Shown here one piece after another: positions 1 through 11,072 of a stretch of 64,000 nucleotides of DNA (positions are counted from its first letter, which is position 1; the number at the start of each line of letters is the position of its first letter). This stretch comes from Streptomyces radiopugnans (GTDB taxonomy: Bacteria; Actinomycetota; Actinomycetes; Streptomycetales; Streptomycetaceae), in NCBI RefSeq assembly GCF_900110735.1, contig NZ_FOET01000011.1, forward strand, positions 62,001-126,000. The letters run 5' to 3'. The translations under genes were made by a program, and so were the position numbers. The notes below the pieces were generated by a model. That model ran no database searches and was not told the origin of the DNA. It was given only the letters and a program-made list of their open reading frames with translations.

Positions 1-1770
1 AAGATCGAGCGCGCCCGGCAGCGGCTGAAGCTCCTGGACGACGTCGGCGTGGCCCTCGGCGATCTGCTCGACGTCCCCAGGATCGCCAGGACGCTGGCCG
101 GCGCCCTCGTCCCGCGCTTCGCCGACTACTCGAGCGTGATGCTCTACGGCGCCGTCGCCCACGGCGGCGAACTGCCCCGCGCCGGCCGCCCGCCCGGCGC
201 CCCGCTGCTCCAGCTCGGCGCCGCGGCCAAGGACCGCGGCCCGGTGGTGGAGCGGATGCTGAGGGTCGGTCAGGACATCGCGCTGGAGAGGGGGTCGATC
301 TTCGAGAGCGTGCTCGACTCGGCCGTCCCCCACCTGGTGATGTCCCGCGAGGAACTGGTCTCCGCCTCCTATCCGGGCGACCCCAAGGTCCAGGCCGCCC
401 TCGATCTGGACATCCACTCCCTGATGGTCGTCCCGCTGCGCGCCCGGGGCACCGTCCTGGGGCTGCTGCTGCTCAACCGCGCCGAGGGCCGCGCCGCCTT
501 CGACCGCGACGACCTCGCGCTCGCGATGGAACTGGCCGGGCGCGCCGGCATCAGCCTGGACAACGCCCGCCTCTACGCCCGCGAGCGCGAGAGCGCCCTG
601 ATGCTCCAGCGCAGCCTGATGCCCCAGCAGGTGCCCTCGCCCCCCGGTGTGCAGATCGCCTACCGCTACGTTCCCGGGGGCAGCCACGCCGAGGCCGAGG
701 CCGAGGCGGGCGGCGACTGGTTCGACGTGATCCCCCTGGCGGGCGGCCGGGTCGCCTTCGTCGTCGGCGACGTGATGGGTCACGGGCTGCGCGCCGCGGC
801 CACCATGGGGCAGCTGCGCACGGCCGTGCGCACCCTGGCGGCACTCGACCTGCCGCCCGACGAACTGCTGCGCCGCGTCAACGACCTGGCCGACGACCTC
901 GCCCAGGGCCCCGACGAGCCCCTGATGGCCACCTGCGTCTACGCCGTCTACGACCCCTCCACCCGCCAGTGCACCCTCGCCATCGCCGGGCACGTGCCGC
1001 CGCTGCTGCTGACCGGCCGGGGCGGAGGCTGGGACGTCACCCCGGTCGAGGCGCCCTCGGGCGCTCCGCTGGGCGTCGGCGGGGTGGAGTTCGAGCCCGT
1101 GAGCCTGGGGGTGGAGGACGGATCGGTCCTCGTGCTCTACACCGACGGGCTGATCGAACACCGCGGCGAGGACATCACCGAGGGGCTGGACCGCCTGATG
1201 TCCCTGCTCGCCGGCCTGCCCGCCCAGCCGTTCCTCGAGGACGTCTGCGACCGGGTGCTCGGCGACCTGGACCAGGGCGCCGAGCCGGACGGCCGGGGCG
1301 CCGCCTCCTCCGGTCCCGCCGGCCCGGCGCGTTCCACGGGCCCGGTGGGCTCGGTGGATGACGTCGCGCTGCTGCTGGCCCGGCTCGGCGGCCTCCCCGA
1401 GGGCAGCTCCGCCTCCTGGACCTTCCCCGCCGAGACGTACGCCGCACGCCGGGCCCGCGACGCCGTCCGCGGCGTCCTGCGCGGCTGGGGGCTGGAGACG
1501 CTGACCGACGACACCGTGCTGCTCGTCAGCGAGCTGGTCACCAACGCCCTGCGCCACGCCCACGGGCCCATCGGCGTGCGGATGGTGCGCGGCACCTCCC
1601 TGCTGGTGGAGGTCTCCGACCCGCTGCCCGCCCCGCCCCGCGAGCGCAACGCCGCCGTGGACGACGAGGGCGGGCGCGGCATCCAGCTCGTCGCCCGCGG
1701 CGCGCGCCGCTGGGGAACCCGCCACGGACCGATCGGCAAGACCGTGTGGTTCGAACTGAGCCTGCCGTGA
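1..1770 (+). CDS. GAF-SpoIIE-ATPase serine phosphatase, 5' end outside window
   Basis: The reading frame is open from base 1 and coding-like upstream of the first internal GTG (base 49), so the gene starts before the window; 589 residues are visible. Order in the visible part: GAF-like sensor (about 20-190), PP2C/SpoIIE phosphatase (about 200-400) with metal-binding signatures GGDWFDV, GDVMGHG, LYTDGLIE and DDVALLLAR, then an RsbW-like histidine-kinase ATPase (about 480-585) with N-box SELVTNALRH and glycine box DEGGRGIQLV. Such proteins dephosphorylate anti-anti-sigma factors and may also bind them through the kinase-like domain. A paralogue follows 325 bases downstream on the same strand. 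Substrate and signal cannot be read from sequence. Domain assignment is firm, physiological role is not. Confidence 0.9.
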   Translation, partial: KIERARQRLKLLDDVGVALGDLLDVPRIARTLAGALVPRFADYSSVMLYGAVAHGGELPRAGRPPGAPLLQLGAAAKDRGPVVERMLRVGQDIALERGSIFESVLDSAVPHLVMSREELVSASYPGDPKVQAALDLDIHSLMVVPLRARGTVLGLLLLNRAEGRAAFDRDDLALAMELAGRAGISLDNARLYARERESALMLQRSLMPQQVPSPPGVQIAYRYVPGGSHAEAEAEAGGDWFDVIPLAGGRVAFVVGDVMGHGLRAAATMGQLRTAVRTLAALDLPPDELLRRVNDLADDLAQGPDEPLMATCVYAVYDPSTRQCTLAIAGHVPPLLLTGRGGGWDVTPVEAPSGAPLGVGGVEFEPVSLGVEDGSVLVLYTDGLIEHRGEDITEGLDRLMSLLAGLPAQPFLEDVCDRVLGDLDQGAEPDGRGAASSGPAGPARSTGPVGSVDDVALLLARLGGLPEGSSASWTFPAETYAARRARDAVRGVLRGWGLETLTDDTVLLVSELVTNALRHAHGPIGVRMVRGTSLLVEVSDPLPAPPRERNAAVDDEGGRGIQLVARGARRWGTRHGPIGKTVWFELSLP

Positions 1771-2095
1771 CGGCGATGGGCTCGATCCCATTTCCGGACA
1801 CCGGAACAGCGGCCTCACCTGCGCCTTGACGCTGTGTCCAACGCACCGGAAAAATTACGCCACGCCACATCGCGCGCCTCCGCTCCCAGCCGCGGTGCCG
1901 CCGCCGGGCCCGGTCGGGGACGGCCACGCCGCCACGGCGCGTGGTTCGAGCGGACTCCGCCTGGTTAGGAGAGAGAGGGAACGGGACTGGCCCGGGTCCC
2001 GCCGGAAGTGGCGGAAACCGTGCGGTGGGCGGGACCAGCGGGTTCCGGGCGGACTTCGCCCGGGGGATGCTGGACCGGAACAGGAAGGGGCGGCG
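1771..2095 (+). other. intergenic region between the two SpoIIE genes
   Basis: No convincing gene. A small hairpin (ATGGG/CCCAT, 1777-1792) follows the upstream stop and may be a weak terminator. TTGACG at 1826-1831 with AAAAAT at 1850-1855 (18-base spacer) is a weak promoter candidate. An open frame runs in from 1826 but its residues lack protein-like composition, and the real start of the next gene is the TTG at 2096. Confidence 0.4.
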
Positions 2096-3931
2096 TTGAG
2101 CGACATTCCGGCCGAGGCGGGAAAGCCCGACGACGTACGCCGGGCCCTGGCGCTGCTGAACGCCGCCGGGGCCCGGATAGGCAACTCCCTCGATCTGGAC
2201 ACCACCGCCCGCGAACTCCTCGACGTGGCCGTGCCCCAGTTCTGCGACCTGGCCTCCGTGGACCTGTACCCCGAGGTGTTCTCCGGAGAGGACCCCCGGG
2301 CGGTGGACGGACTGGACGGCACCCGTCCGCTGCGGCGCGTGGCCTTCGCCAGCGCCGTCTCCGACGGCCCCATCACCCTCGGCCACCACACGGGCGGCGC
2401 CCCCGACCCGGACCACGTCGAACCCGGCAGCATCCACCGCTACCCCGCCGGCTCCCCGTACGCCGACGCGCTGCGCACCGCCCGCGTCCAGCGCGCCACG
2501 GGCACCCTGGTGCAGTCCACCCTCGCCGTGCCGATGGTCGCGCGCGGCCGGGTGCTCGGGCTGGTGCAGTTCTCCCGCACCAAGGGCAGCGAGCCCTTCG
2601 GCGAGCGGGACGCCGCCCTCGGCGCGGAGCTGGCCGCCCGCGCGGCCGTGTGCGTCGACAACGCGCGGCTGTACCGCAGGGAGCACGAGCGCGCGCTCAT
2701 ACTCCAGCGCAGCCTGCTGCCCCCGGACGATCCCGAGGCCGCCGGACTCGACATCGCCTGCCGCTATCTGCCGGGCAGTACGGCCAGCGAGGTGGGCGGC
2801 GACTGGTTCGACGTCATCGAACTGCCCGGACACCGCACCGCCCTGGTGGTCGGCGACGTGATGGGCCGCGGTCTGCGCGCGGCCGTGGCCATGGGCGAAC
2901 TGCGCACCGCCGTGCGCACCCTGGCCCTGCTGGACCTGGAACCCGCCGAGGTGCTGGGCGCGTTGGACGAGATCGCCCAGGGACTGGGCGCCTCCCGCGA
3001 CGGCCGCGGCGACCAGTCCGGACGGGCCGCGGACCTCTCCGAGGTGTATCTGGCGACCTGCGTCTACGCCGTCTACGACCCCGTCACCCGCCGCTGCACC
3101 TTCGCCAACGCCGGGCATCTGCCGCCCGTACTGGTCGAGCCGCGCGACGACGGCGGCGAGCAGTCCGCGCTGCTGCTGGAGGTCCCCAAGGGCGTGCCGC
3201 TGGGCGTGGGCGGCGAGCCGTTCGAGGAGACCGAGGTCGAGCTGCCGGACGGCGCCCTGCTCGCGCTCTACACCGACGGCCTGGTCGAGTCCCGCCACCA
3301 GTCCCTGGACGAGGGGCTCCAGGCGCTGCGCACCACCCTGTCGGGCCCCGACCGCCCGCTGGAGGACGTCTGCGACGAGGTGCTGGGCACGCTGGAGACC
3401 CACCACGGCGAGGACGACATCGCCCTGCTGCTGGCCCGGATCCAGGGGCTGCCCGCCGGGTCGGTGGGCGACTGGCGGCTGCCGGCCGAGCCCCGTTCGG
3501 TCGCCCGCGCCCGTGACCTGGCCCGCCGCCAGCTCGCCTCGTGGGATCTGGACGATCTCACCGACACCACCGAGCTGCTCGTCAGCGAGCTGGTCACCAA
3601 CGCCCTGCGCCACGGGGTGGGGGTCTCCTCCGCGGAGCCGGGTGCATCCCCGGCCGGACGCGGTCCGGGGGGAGAGATACGGGTGCGCCTGCTGCTGGAC
3701 CGCACCCTGGTCTGCGAGGTGTGGGACTCCGGACTCGTCCAGCCCCGCCGCCGCCGTGCCCGCGACACCGACGAGGGCGGTCGCGGCCTGCAACTGGTCG
3801 ACCTGCTCTCCTCGGGCTGGGGCAGCCGCCGCACCCCGCGGGGGAAGACGGTCTGGTTCGAGCTCGCCCTCCCCCAGGAGGGTGAGCCCAAACCACCGGA
3901 CTCGGCCGAGGCACTGCTGAGCATGTTCTGA
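2096..3931 (+). CDS. GAF-SpoIIE-ATPase serine phosphatase (second copy)
   Basis: Predicted 611-residue phosphatase. TTG at 2096 is chosen because AGGAAGGGG (2082-2090) lies at good spacing and the protein-like sequence starts here. GAF-like region (about 20-195) precedes the PP2C/SpoIIE domain (about 200-440) with GGDWFDV, GDVMGRG, LYTDGLVE and DDIALLLAR, then the RsbW-like ATPase (about 480-600) with SELVTNALRH and DEGGRGLQLV. The ATPase domain carries a Gly/Ser/Pro-rich insertion after the N-box that the upstream paralogue lacks. Probably acts in partner-switching control of sigma factors: the phosphatase removes phosphate from an anti-anti-sigma factor, the kinase-like part opposes it or binds it. 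Cytoplasmic; no membrane segments seen. Confidence 0.88.
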   Translation: MSDIPAEAGKPDDVRRALALLNAAGARIGNSLDLDTTARELLDVAVPQFCDLASVDLYPEVFSGEDPRAVDGLDGTRPLRRVAFASAVSDGPITLGHHTGGAPDPDHVEPGSIHRYPAGSPYADALRTARVQRATGTLVQSTLAVPMVARGRVLGLVQFSRTKGSEPFGERDAALGAELAARAAVCVDNARLYRREHERALILQRSLLPPDDPEAAGLDIACRYLPGSTASEVGGDWFDVIELPGHRTALVVGDVMGRGLRAAVAMGELRTAVRTLALLDLEPAEVLGALDEIAQGLGASRDGRGDQSGRAADLSEVYLATCVYAVYDPVTRRCTFANAGHLPPVLVEPRDDGGEQSALLLEVPKGVPLGVGGEPFEETEVELPDGALLALYTDGLVESRHQSLDEGLQALRTTLSGPDRPLEDVCDEVLGTLETHHGEDDIALLLARIQGLPAGSVGDWRLPAEPRSVARARDLARRQLASWDLDDLTDTTELLVSELVTNALRHGVGVSSAEPGASPAGRGPGGEIRVRLLLDRTLVCEVWDSGLVQPRRRRARDTDEGGRGLQLVDLLSSGWGSRRTPRGKTVWFELALPQEGEPKPPDSAEALLSMF

Positions 3932-4289
3932 GGGAACCGGCCGGGACGCCGCGTTCGGCGCGGTCCTCCGCGGCCGCCGTGCGCTCACGCGGCGCGGGCG
4001 GGAGTGCCGCACGTCACACCGCCCTCGCGGGAGAGCCGCGGCCCGCACCCCGGTACGGGGCGAAGCCCCCGGTCGGCGGGCGGTCGCCCCGGCGTCACCG
4101 GGCGGACGCGCGCGCGGTCCACGCTCGCACGCGGAGCGGGCCGGGGGCCGCTGGGAGCCGCCGGGCCCCGTACACCGGCGCCGGGCCCGTAACATGGAGG
4201 GACGACAGGCCGTGGCGATGATCAGCCCGGCGGGCGCGCGACGCACCGGTCGCGCCGCCATCCACGATTCCGGGAGAAGCGCCCCCAGT
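3932..4289 (+). other. intergenic region upstream of typA
   Basis: 358 bases with no supportable gene. TAACAT at 4190-4195 resembles an actinobacterial -10 box and would give a leader of roughly 85-90 bases before the typA start; I see no clear -35. Open frames on both strands here have the Arg/Gly/Pro-rich composition of GC-rich non-coding DNA. Confidence 0.4.
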
Positions 4290-6197
<1,908 letters not shown>

Positions 6198-6216
6198 CAC
6201 GCCCGGCGATCCGTCC

Positions 6217-6255
6217 GAAGGGGCGCCCGGACCGAACCGGTCCGGGCGCCCCTTC
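6217..6255 (+). terminator. typA terminator hairpin
   Basis: Perfect 17-bp inverted repeat (6217-6233 with 6239-6255) around the loop GAACC, starting 20 bases after the typA stop. Intrinsic-type terminator of GC-rich actinobacterial form without a long T-tract. Confidence 0.85.
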
Positions 6256-7031
6256 GCTTCGCCCGGGGCCGTACGGCCCCGGCGGCCGTCCGGCATCCGG
6301 GCGGCCGCCTGAGCGCTCCGCGGGCCCGGTCGGCGTAGCGGCGATAAAAGTCCCTTATGAGGTGATATGGCTCCGGAGAGAGGATGCCCAGGCCCCGAGG
6401 AGGTGCTCGTGCGAGGAGCCGTTCCCCCCGCCGCGGCGGCGGCGGTCCGCCGTGTCCCGGGAGGGCCGCCGCGCGGCCGGCGGCCCTCCCGTTCGCCCAC
6501 GGACCCGGGAGCGGGCCCTGCGGACGCCTGCGGGGGGTGTGCGGCGGGCGGGTGGAACGGGCGATTCCACAGGACTCCGCGCCCGTCGGAGCGGTGGTGG
6601 GGAACGGTCTCCGTGAACATGCCAACGTTTGCTCCCGCAACGACTTTGGCGACCGCCGCCGCGAGGCGGATCTACGCGCGTCCACGCTTTCGGGGGGCAT
6701 CTCCAGGGTTGCGAGCGTGTTACGAGAGGTCCGTACGCAGTTCAGAACGGCGCGTTCGTATATCGGCGCAGCGACGGCTAGGTTGCGGATTCATTAACTC
6801 CTTATGGGCCCAAAGTGGCTATATGTCCGACTCTTCTGGAGTCTGTCAAGCACGCTGGGACCTCAATCTGCAAAACCTTCGCTCAAGATGTGCGGAGGGT
6901 GGCCAACCGAGGGCCAAGACCTCTTGACTGAGCTGGGAACCGATTGCAAAAGTCCGCTCAGCCCAAGGCATTTCCCAGTGCCGAAGAAAGAGCGGGTTCC
7001 GCCAACACCCACAGCGCGGGGGCGCAACGCG
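6256..7031 (+). other. long non-coding leader of the peptide-transporter operon
   Basis: About 776 bases with no supportable gene. The first 340 bases are ordinary GC-rich spacer; from about 6600 the base composition becomes visibly less GC-rich up to the transporter start, as is usual for promoter/leader DNA. Candidates inside: TAGGTT at 6779-6784 and TATATG near 6819 as -10-like boxes, a TTGACT near 6920, and a small hairpin (GACTC/GAGTC near 6830). No known riboswitch class is recognisable. Confidence 0.5.
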
Positions 7032-8069
7032 ATGACGAGTCCAACCCAGGCTGCGACAGCCCAGGCCGACAACCCTGGCCCGGACGCCGAGAGCCTGAGC
7101 AAAGAGCAGACCGCCGGCAGTGGCGGCCAGCTCGCCGGCCGTTCACCCGGCCAGCTGATGTGGCTGCGCTTCAAGCGCGACCGCGTCGGTGTGATCAGTG
7201 CATTTGTGGTGATCTTCTTCTTCCTGATCGCCGCCCTCGCACCGGTGATCTCCTGGCTCTACGGCAAGGACCCGTACACGCTGTACGGACAGGAGACCTA
7301 CGAGCTGCTGGACGAGTTCGGCTTCCCGGCCGGCCCCAACGGAGGCATCTCCTCCGAGCACTGGTTCGGCATCGAGCCCGACCTCGGTCGCGATGTCTTC
7401 ATGCAGCTGCTGTACGGAATGCGGACATCGCTGTACACCGCTCTTCCGGTGACCATCCTGATGGTGGCCACCGGTGTGCTGATCGGTCTGGTCGGCGGTT
7501 ACTTCGGCGGGAAGGTCGATTACTGGATCGGCCGGGTCACCGACTTCATGATGGCCCTCCCCAGTCAGCTCACCCTGATCGCGGCGATGCCCGTGGTGGT
7601 GGCCGTCTTCGTGTCGCCCACCGACGAGACCCCGGTCTACGTCCGGGCCTCCGCGATCATCGTCGTCCTGTGGGTCCTCGGCTGGATGGGCATGGCGCGC
7701 CTGGTGCGCAGCCAGGCCCTCACCCTGCGCGAACGCGAGTTCGTGGAGGCCGCCAAGGTCTCGGGGGCGTCGCCCTGGCGGATCATCCGCAAGGAGCTGC
7801 TGCCGAACCTGGTCACCCCGATCCTGGTGCAGGCCACCTACATGCTCCCCTCGACGATCCTCTCCGTGGCCTTCCTGTCCTACGTGGGCGTGGGCTACGT
7901 GGAGCCGACGCCGGACTGGGGGCGCATGTTCAGGACCGCCGCCGACGTCTACCAGAACGACCCCACGTACATGTTCTTCCCCGGCGTGACCATGGTGATC
8001 TTCGTGGTGGCCTTCAACCTTCTCGGCGACTCCGTGCGGGACGCCTTCGACCCCAAGTCCGGACGCTGA
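7032..8069 (+). CDS. peptide ABC transporter permease, DppC/OppC type
   Basis: 345-residue inner-membrane permease of an oligopeptide importer. A charged cytoplasmic N-terminus (about 50 residues) is followed by six predicted membrane helices and the EAA loop (EAAKVSGASPWRIIRKELLP) that contacts the ATPase subunits; OppC_N and BPD_transp_1 architecture. ATG at 7032 is chosen because the upstream in-frame extension is not protein-like; no strong ribosome-binding site is visible. First gene of five: permease, binding lipoprotein, second permease, two ATPases. The same gene set makes up Bld-type oligopeptide importers of Streptomyces, but specificity cannot be read here. Confidence 0.93.
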   Translation: MTSPTQAATAQADNPGPDAESLSKEQTAGSGGQLAGRSPGQLMWLRFKRDRVGVISAFVVIFFFLIAALAPVISWLYGKDPYTLYGQETYELLDEFGFPAGPNGGISSEHWFGIEPDLGRDVFMQLLYGMRTSLYTALPVTILMVATGVLIGLVGGYFGGKVDYWIGRVTDFMMALPSQLTLIAAMPVVVAVFVSPTDETPVYVRASAIIVVLWVLGWMGMARLVRSQALTLREREFVEAAKVSGASPWRIIRKELLPNLVTPILVQATYMLPSTILSVAFLSYVGVGYVEPTPDWGRMFRTAADVYQNDPTYMFFPGVTMVIFVVAFNLLGDSVRDAFDPKSGR

Positions 8070-8168
8070 TCACGTCCATCTGAGGGGGGCTGCCACCCCC
8101 GCACCCGGGCGACCGGAGGCGACAGGGCAGCAGACGGATCCCAACTGACAGGCAGGTGCACAAGCATC

Positions 8169-9965
8169 ATGAATCCCACCCGATCGCGCACACTGAGGGG
8201 CGCCCTCGTCGCCCTCGCGGCAGGCTCGCTGGTGCTGACCGGCTGCAGCAGCGGCAGCAGCGGCGGCAACAAGAGCGAGGAGAGCGCCAAGGACAAGGAG
8301 GCCGCCAAGGCCCAGTCCGCGGCGGTCGAGTACGGCGACGCCGCCGCCTCCAAGGGCCCGGCCAAGGCCGTCGAGGGTGCCAAGGAGGGGGGCACCATCC
8401 GGGTCTACCAGGAGGACGACTTCTCCCACCTGGACCCGGGCCAGATCTACGTCAGTGACGCCGGCCAGCTCGCCGGCCTCATCCACCGCGGTCTGACCAC
8501 CTACACCCAGGCCGAGGACGGCAGCCTGACCGTCGTGGGCGACCTCGCCACCGACTCCGGCAAGCAGTCCGACGGCGGCAAGACCTGGACGTACACGCTC
8601 AAGGACGGCATCACGGACGAGGAGGGTGACCCGATCACCTCCAAGGACGTCCGCCACACCATCGAGCGTCTGTACGCCAAGCACATCACCGACGGCCCGA
8701 CCTACATCCAGCAGTGGCTGTCCGGTGGCCCCGGCTACCGCGAGGCCCTGCCCGACGGTCCGTACGAGGGCAAGCACCTGCCCGACTCCGTCCTGGAGAC
8801 CCCGGACGAGAAGACGATCGTCTTCCACTTCGAGACCGCGCAGCCCGACCTGCCGCAGGCGCTCGCGATGCCGGGCTACTCCGTCGTCCCCGAGGAGGAC
8901 GACACCAAGGCGAAGTACGACCAGAAGCCCGTGGCGCTCGGCCCGTACAAGATCGCCGAGTTCAAGCCCGGCAAGTCCATGAAGCTGGTCAAGAACACCG
9001 AGTGGAACGCGGAGACGGACCCCGCTCGCCACCAGTACGTGGACGGCTGGAACATCACGTTCAACCACAGCCGCGCGGACCAGAGCGAGCGCATCCTCGC
9101 CGACCGCGGTGAGTCCGCCAACGCCATCCAGATGAGCGGCTCGGTCGACTCCTCGAAGATCAAGCAGGTCATCGAAGAGGCCGACGACCGCACCATCAAG
9201 GGCTACCAGCCCTACGTGTGGCAGCTCAACATGAACATGGACCGCCTCAAGGACAAGAAGATCCGCGACGCGATCACCTACGCGCTGCCCAACGCCCAGA
9301 TCCTGCGCCCCGACGGCGGCTCCTACGCCGGTGAGCCGGCCGGTGGCCTGCTCGCCCCGACCCTGCCGGGCTACGAGGAGGGCTACGACCCGTACGGCAA
9401 GCTCGACAAGCCCAACGGCGACATCGAGAAGGCGAAGCAGCTTCTGAAGGAAGCCGGCAAGGAGGGCATGAAGCTCACCTACGCCTACGCCAACGTGCCG
9501 CACCGCGCCGAGCAGGCCGTCATCATCGAGAACGCCCTGGAGAAGGCCGGCTTCGACGTCCAGAAGAAGGACATCGACCAGGCCACCTGGTACGAGCAGG
9601 TCGGCAAGGTCAAGAACGGCCTGGACATCTACATGACCGGCTGGGGCCAGGACTGGCCGTCCGCCTCCACCGTCATCCCGCCGGTGTACGACGGTGACCA
9701 GATCGCCGACGGCGCGTCGAACTACTCGCACATCAACGACAAGCACGTCAACGACGAGATCGACCGGATCTCCAAGATCCAGGACCCGGAAGAGGCCACC
9801 AAGGAGTGGGTCGAGCTGCACAAGTACATCGTGGAGAAGGTCAACCCGGCCGCTCCGCTGTACTTCACCAAGCAGCTGCAGATCTACGGCTCCAACGTCG
9901 GTGGCGCCCGGTACAGCACGGTCAAGAGCTACATCGACCTCACCCAGCTGTACCTGAAGAAGTAA
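8169..9965 (+). CDS. peptide-binding lipoprotein (SBP_bac_5 family)
   Basis: 598-residue solute-binding lipoprotein that captures peptide outside the membrane and hands it to the permease pair. N-terminus MNPTRSRTLRG, hydrophobic core and lipobox LTGC with Cys26 as predicted lipidation site, then a Ser/Gly/Lys-rich linker and the SBP_bac_5 fold to the C-terminus. Lies 99 bases after the DppC-like gene and 119 before the DppB-like gene; a strong hairpin in the latter gap suggests differential expression. Codons are noticeably biased to those of highly expressed genes (AAG, ATC, GAC runs). Relation to M. tuberculosis LpqW (same fold, same side of typA) is possible but not shown. Confidence 0.95.
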   Translation: MNPTRSRTLRGALVALAAGSLVLTGCSSGSSGGNKSEESAKDKEAAKAQSAAVEYGDAAASKGPAKAVEGAKEGGTIRVYQEDDFSHLDPGQIYVSDAGQLAGLIHRGLTTYTQAEDGSLTVVGDLATDSGKQSDGGKTWTYTLKDGITDEEGDPITSKDVRHTIERLYAKHITDGPTYIQQWLSGGPGYREALPDGPYEGKHLPDSVLETPDEKTIVFHFETAQPDLPQALAMPGYSVVPEEDDTKAKYDQKPVALGPYKIAEFKPGKSMKLVKNTEWNAETDPARHQYVDGWNITFNHSRADQSERILADRGESANAIQMSGSVDSSKIKQVIEEADDRTIKGYQPYVWQLNMNMDRLKDKKIRDAITYALPNAQILRPDGGSYAGEPAGGLLAPTLPGYEEGYDPYGKLDKPNGDIEKAKQLLKEAGKEGMKLTYAYANVPHRAEQAVIIENALEKAGFDVQKKDIDQATWYEQVGKVKNGLDIYMTGWGQDWPSASTVIPPVYDGDQIADGASNYSHINDKHVNDEIDRISKIQDPEEATKEWVELHKYIVEKVNPAAPLYFTKQLQIYGSNVGGARYSTVKSYIDLTQLYLKK

Positions 9966-9976
9966 CCGGCTCATGA

Positions 9977-10013
9977 GGTGGGTCCCCGGGGGAGAACCCC
10001 CCGGGGGCCCGCC
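9977..10013 (+). promoter_or_regulatory. intercistronic hairpin after binding-protein gene
   Basis: Sixteen-base-pair stem (9977-9992 with 9998-10013, two G-U pairs) directly after the lipoprotein stop. In ABC operons such a stem usually attenuates transcription or protects the upstream mRNA so that binding protein exceeds membrane subunits. Confidence 0.65.
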
Positions 10014-10084
10014 CACGGGCTTTCGCTTCGCACGTCCCACCCCCGTCGTCGTTGTCGCCGTGCTGAGAGCTGCGAACCACCACC

Positions 10085-11062
10085 ATGTTTAAATTTCTCC
10101 TTCGCCGGTCGGTCGGCGCCTTCGTCATCCTGATCCTGATCAGTGCCTTCACCTTCGCCATGTTCTTCGCCATCCCGCAGGACCCGGCCCTGCTGGCGTG
10201 CGGCAAGAACTGCACCCCGCAGAACCTGGCGATCATTCACGAGAACCTCGGACTGGACAAGCCGATCACGGCGCAGTACTGGGAGTTCATGAAGGGCGTC
10301 GTGGCGGGGCGGGACTTCGCCGTCGGCCACTGCGACGCCCCCTGCTTCGGTGTGTCGTTCAACAACGACCAGATGGTGTGGGACACGATCATCGACCGGC
10401 TGCCCCTGACCGTCTCCCTCACGGTCGGCGGCCTCGTCCTCTTCCTCACCCTCGGCCTCGGTGCCGGTATGATCGCCGCCCGCAACAAGGGCACGATGAT
10501 CGACAAGACCTTCAGCTCCGCCTCGCTGGTCCTCAGCTCGATGCAGATCTACTTCCTGGGTCCGATCGTGCTGGGAGCGCTGGTCTACAGCACCGGCTGG
10601 CTGTCGGCCCCGAAGTACGTGCCGATCACGGAGAACCCGGCGGCCTGGTTCGTCGGCCTGCTGATCCCGTGGTTCGTGATGTCGCTGATCTTCACCGCGA
10701 ACTACACCCGTATGTCGCGGTCCACCCTGATCGAGCAGATGCAGGAGGACCACGTCCGCACGGCGAAGGCCAAGGGCATGTCCGAGCGGTACGTCTTCTT
10801 CCGCTACGCCTGGCGCGGTTCGCTGACCCCGATCGTCACGATCCTGGGCATCGACCTGGGCGCACTGCTCGGCGGCGCGATCGTGACGGAGCTGACCTTC
10901 AGCCTCGCCGGCGTCGGGCGCCTGGCCGTCGACTCGGTGCTGTACAAGGACCTGCCCCTGACCATGGGCGTCATGCTGGTCAGCGCCGCCTTCATCCTGC
11001 TCTGCAACCTCGTCGTGGACGCCGTGTACGGGTTCATCGACCCGCGTGTGCGCCTGTCCTAG
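10085..11062 (+). CDS. peptide ABC transporter permease, DppB/OppB type
   Basis: 325-residue permease, partner of the DppC-like subunit. First helix at residues 8-30, five more helices downstream, and the EAA-type cytoplasmic loop RTAKAKGMSERYVFFRYA near residue 220. Contains a cysteine pair in the external loop after helix 1 (ACGKNC) and another pair (HCDAPC), possibly disulphide-bonded outside the cell. ATG 10085 is the only reasonable start (MFKFLLRRS). Stop overlaps the ribosome-binding site of the next gene (AGGAGAA at 11061). Confidence 0.93.
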   Translation: MFKFLLRRSVGAFVILILISAFTFAMFFAIPQDPALLACGKNCTPQNLAIIHENLGLDKPITAQYWEFMKGVVAGRDFAVGHCDAPCFGVSFNNDQMVWDTIIDRLPLTVSLTVGGLVLFLTLGLGAGMIAARNKGTMIDKTFSSASLVLSSMQIYFLGPIVLGALVYSTGWLSAPKYVPITENPAAWFVGLLIPWFVMSLIFTANYTRMSRSTLIEQMQEDHVRTAKAKGMSERYVFFRYAWRGSLTPIVTILGIDLGALLGGAIVTELTFSLAGVGRLAVDSVLYKDLPLTMGVMLVSAAFILLCNLVVDAVYGFIDPRVRLS

Positions 11063-11072
11063 GAGAACGACC

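Noticed and set aside
6367..6927. 186-codon open frame in the transporter leader
   Set aside because: Arg/Pro/Gly-rich early part, no ribosome-binding site, ends in less GC-rich promoter-like DNA.
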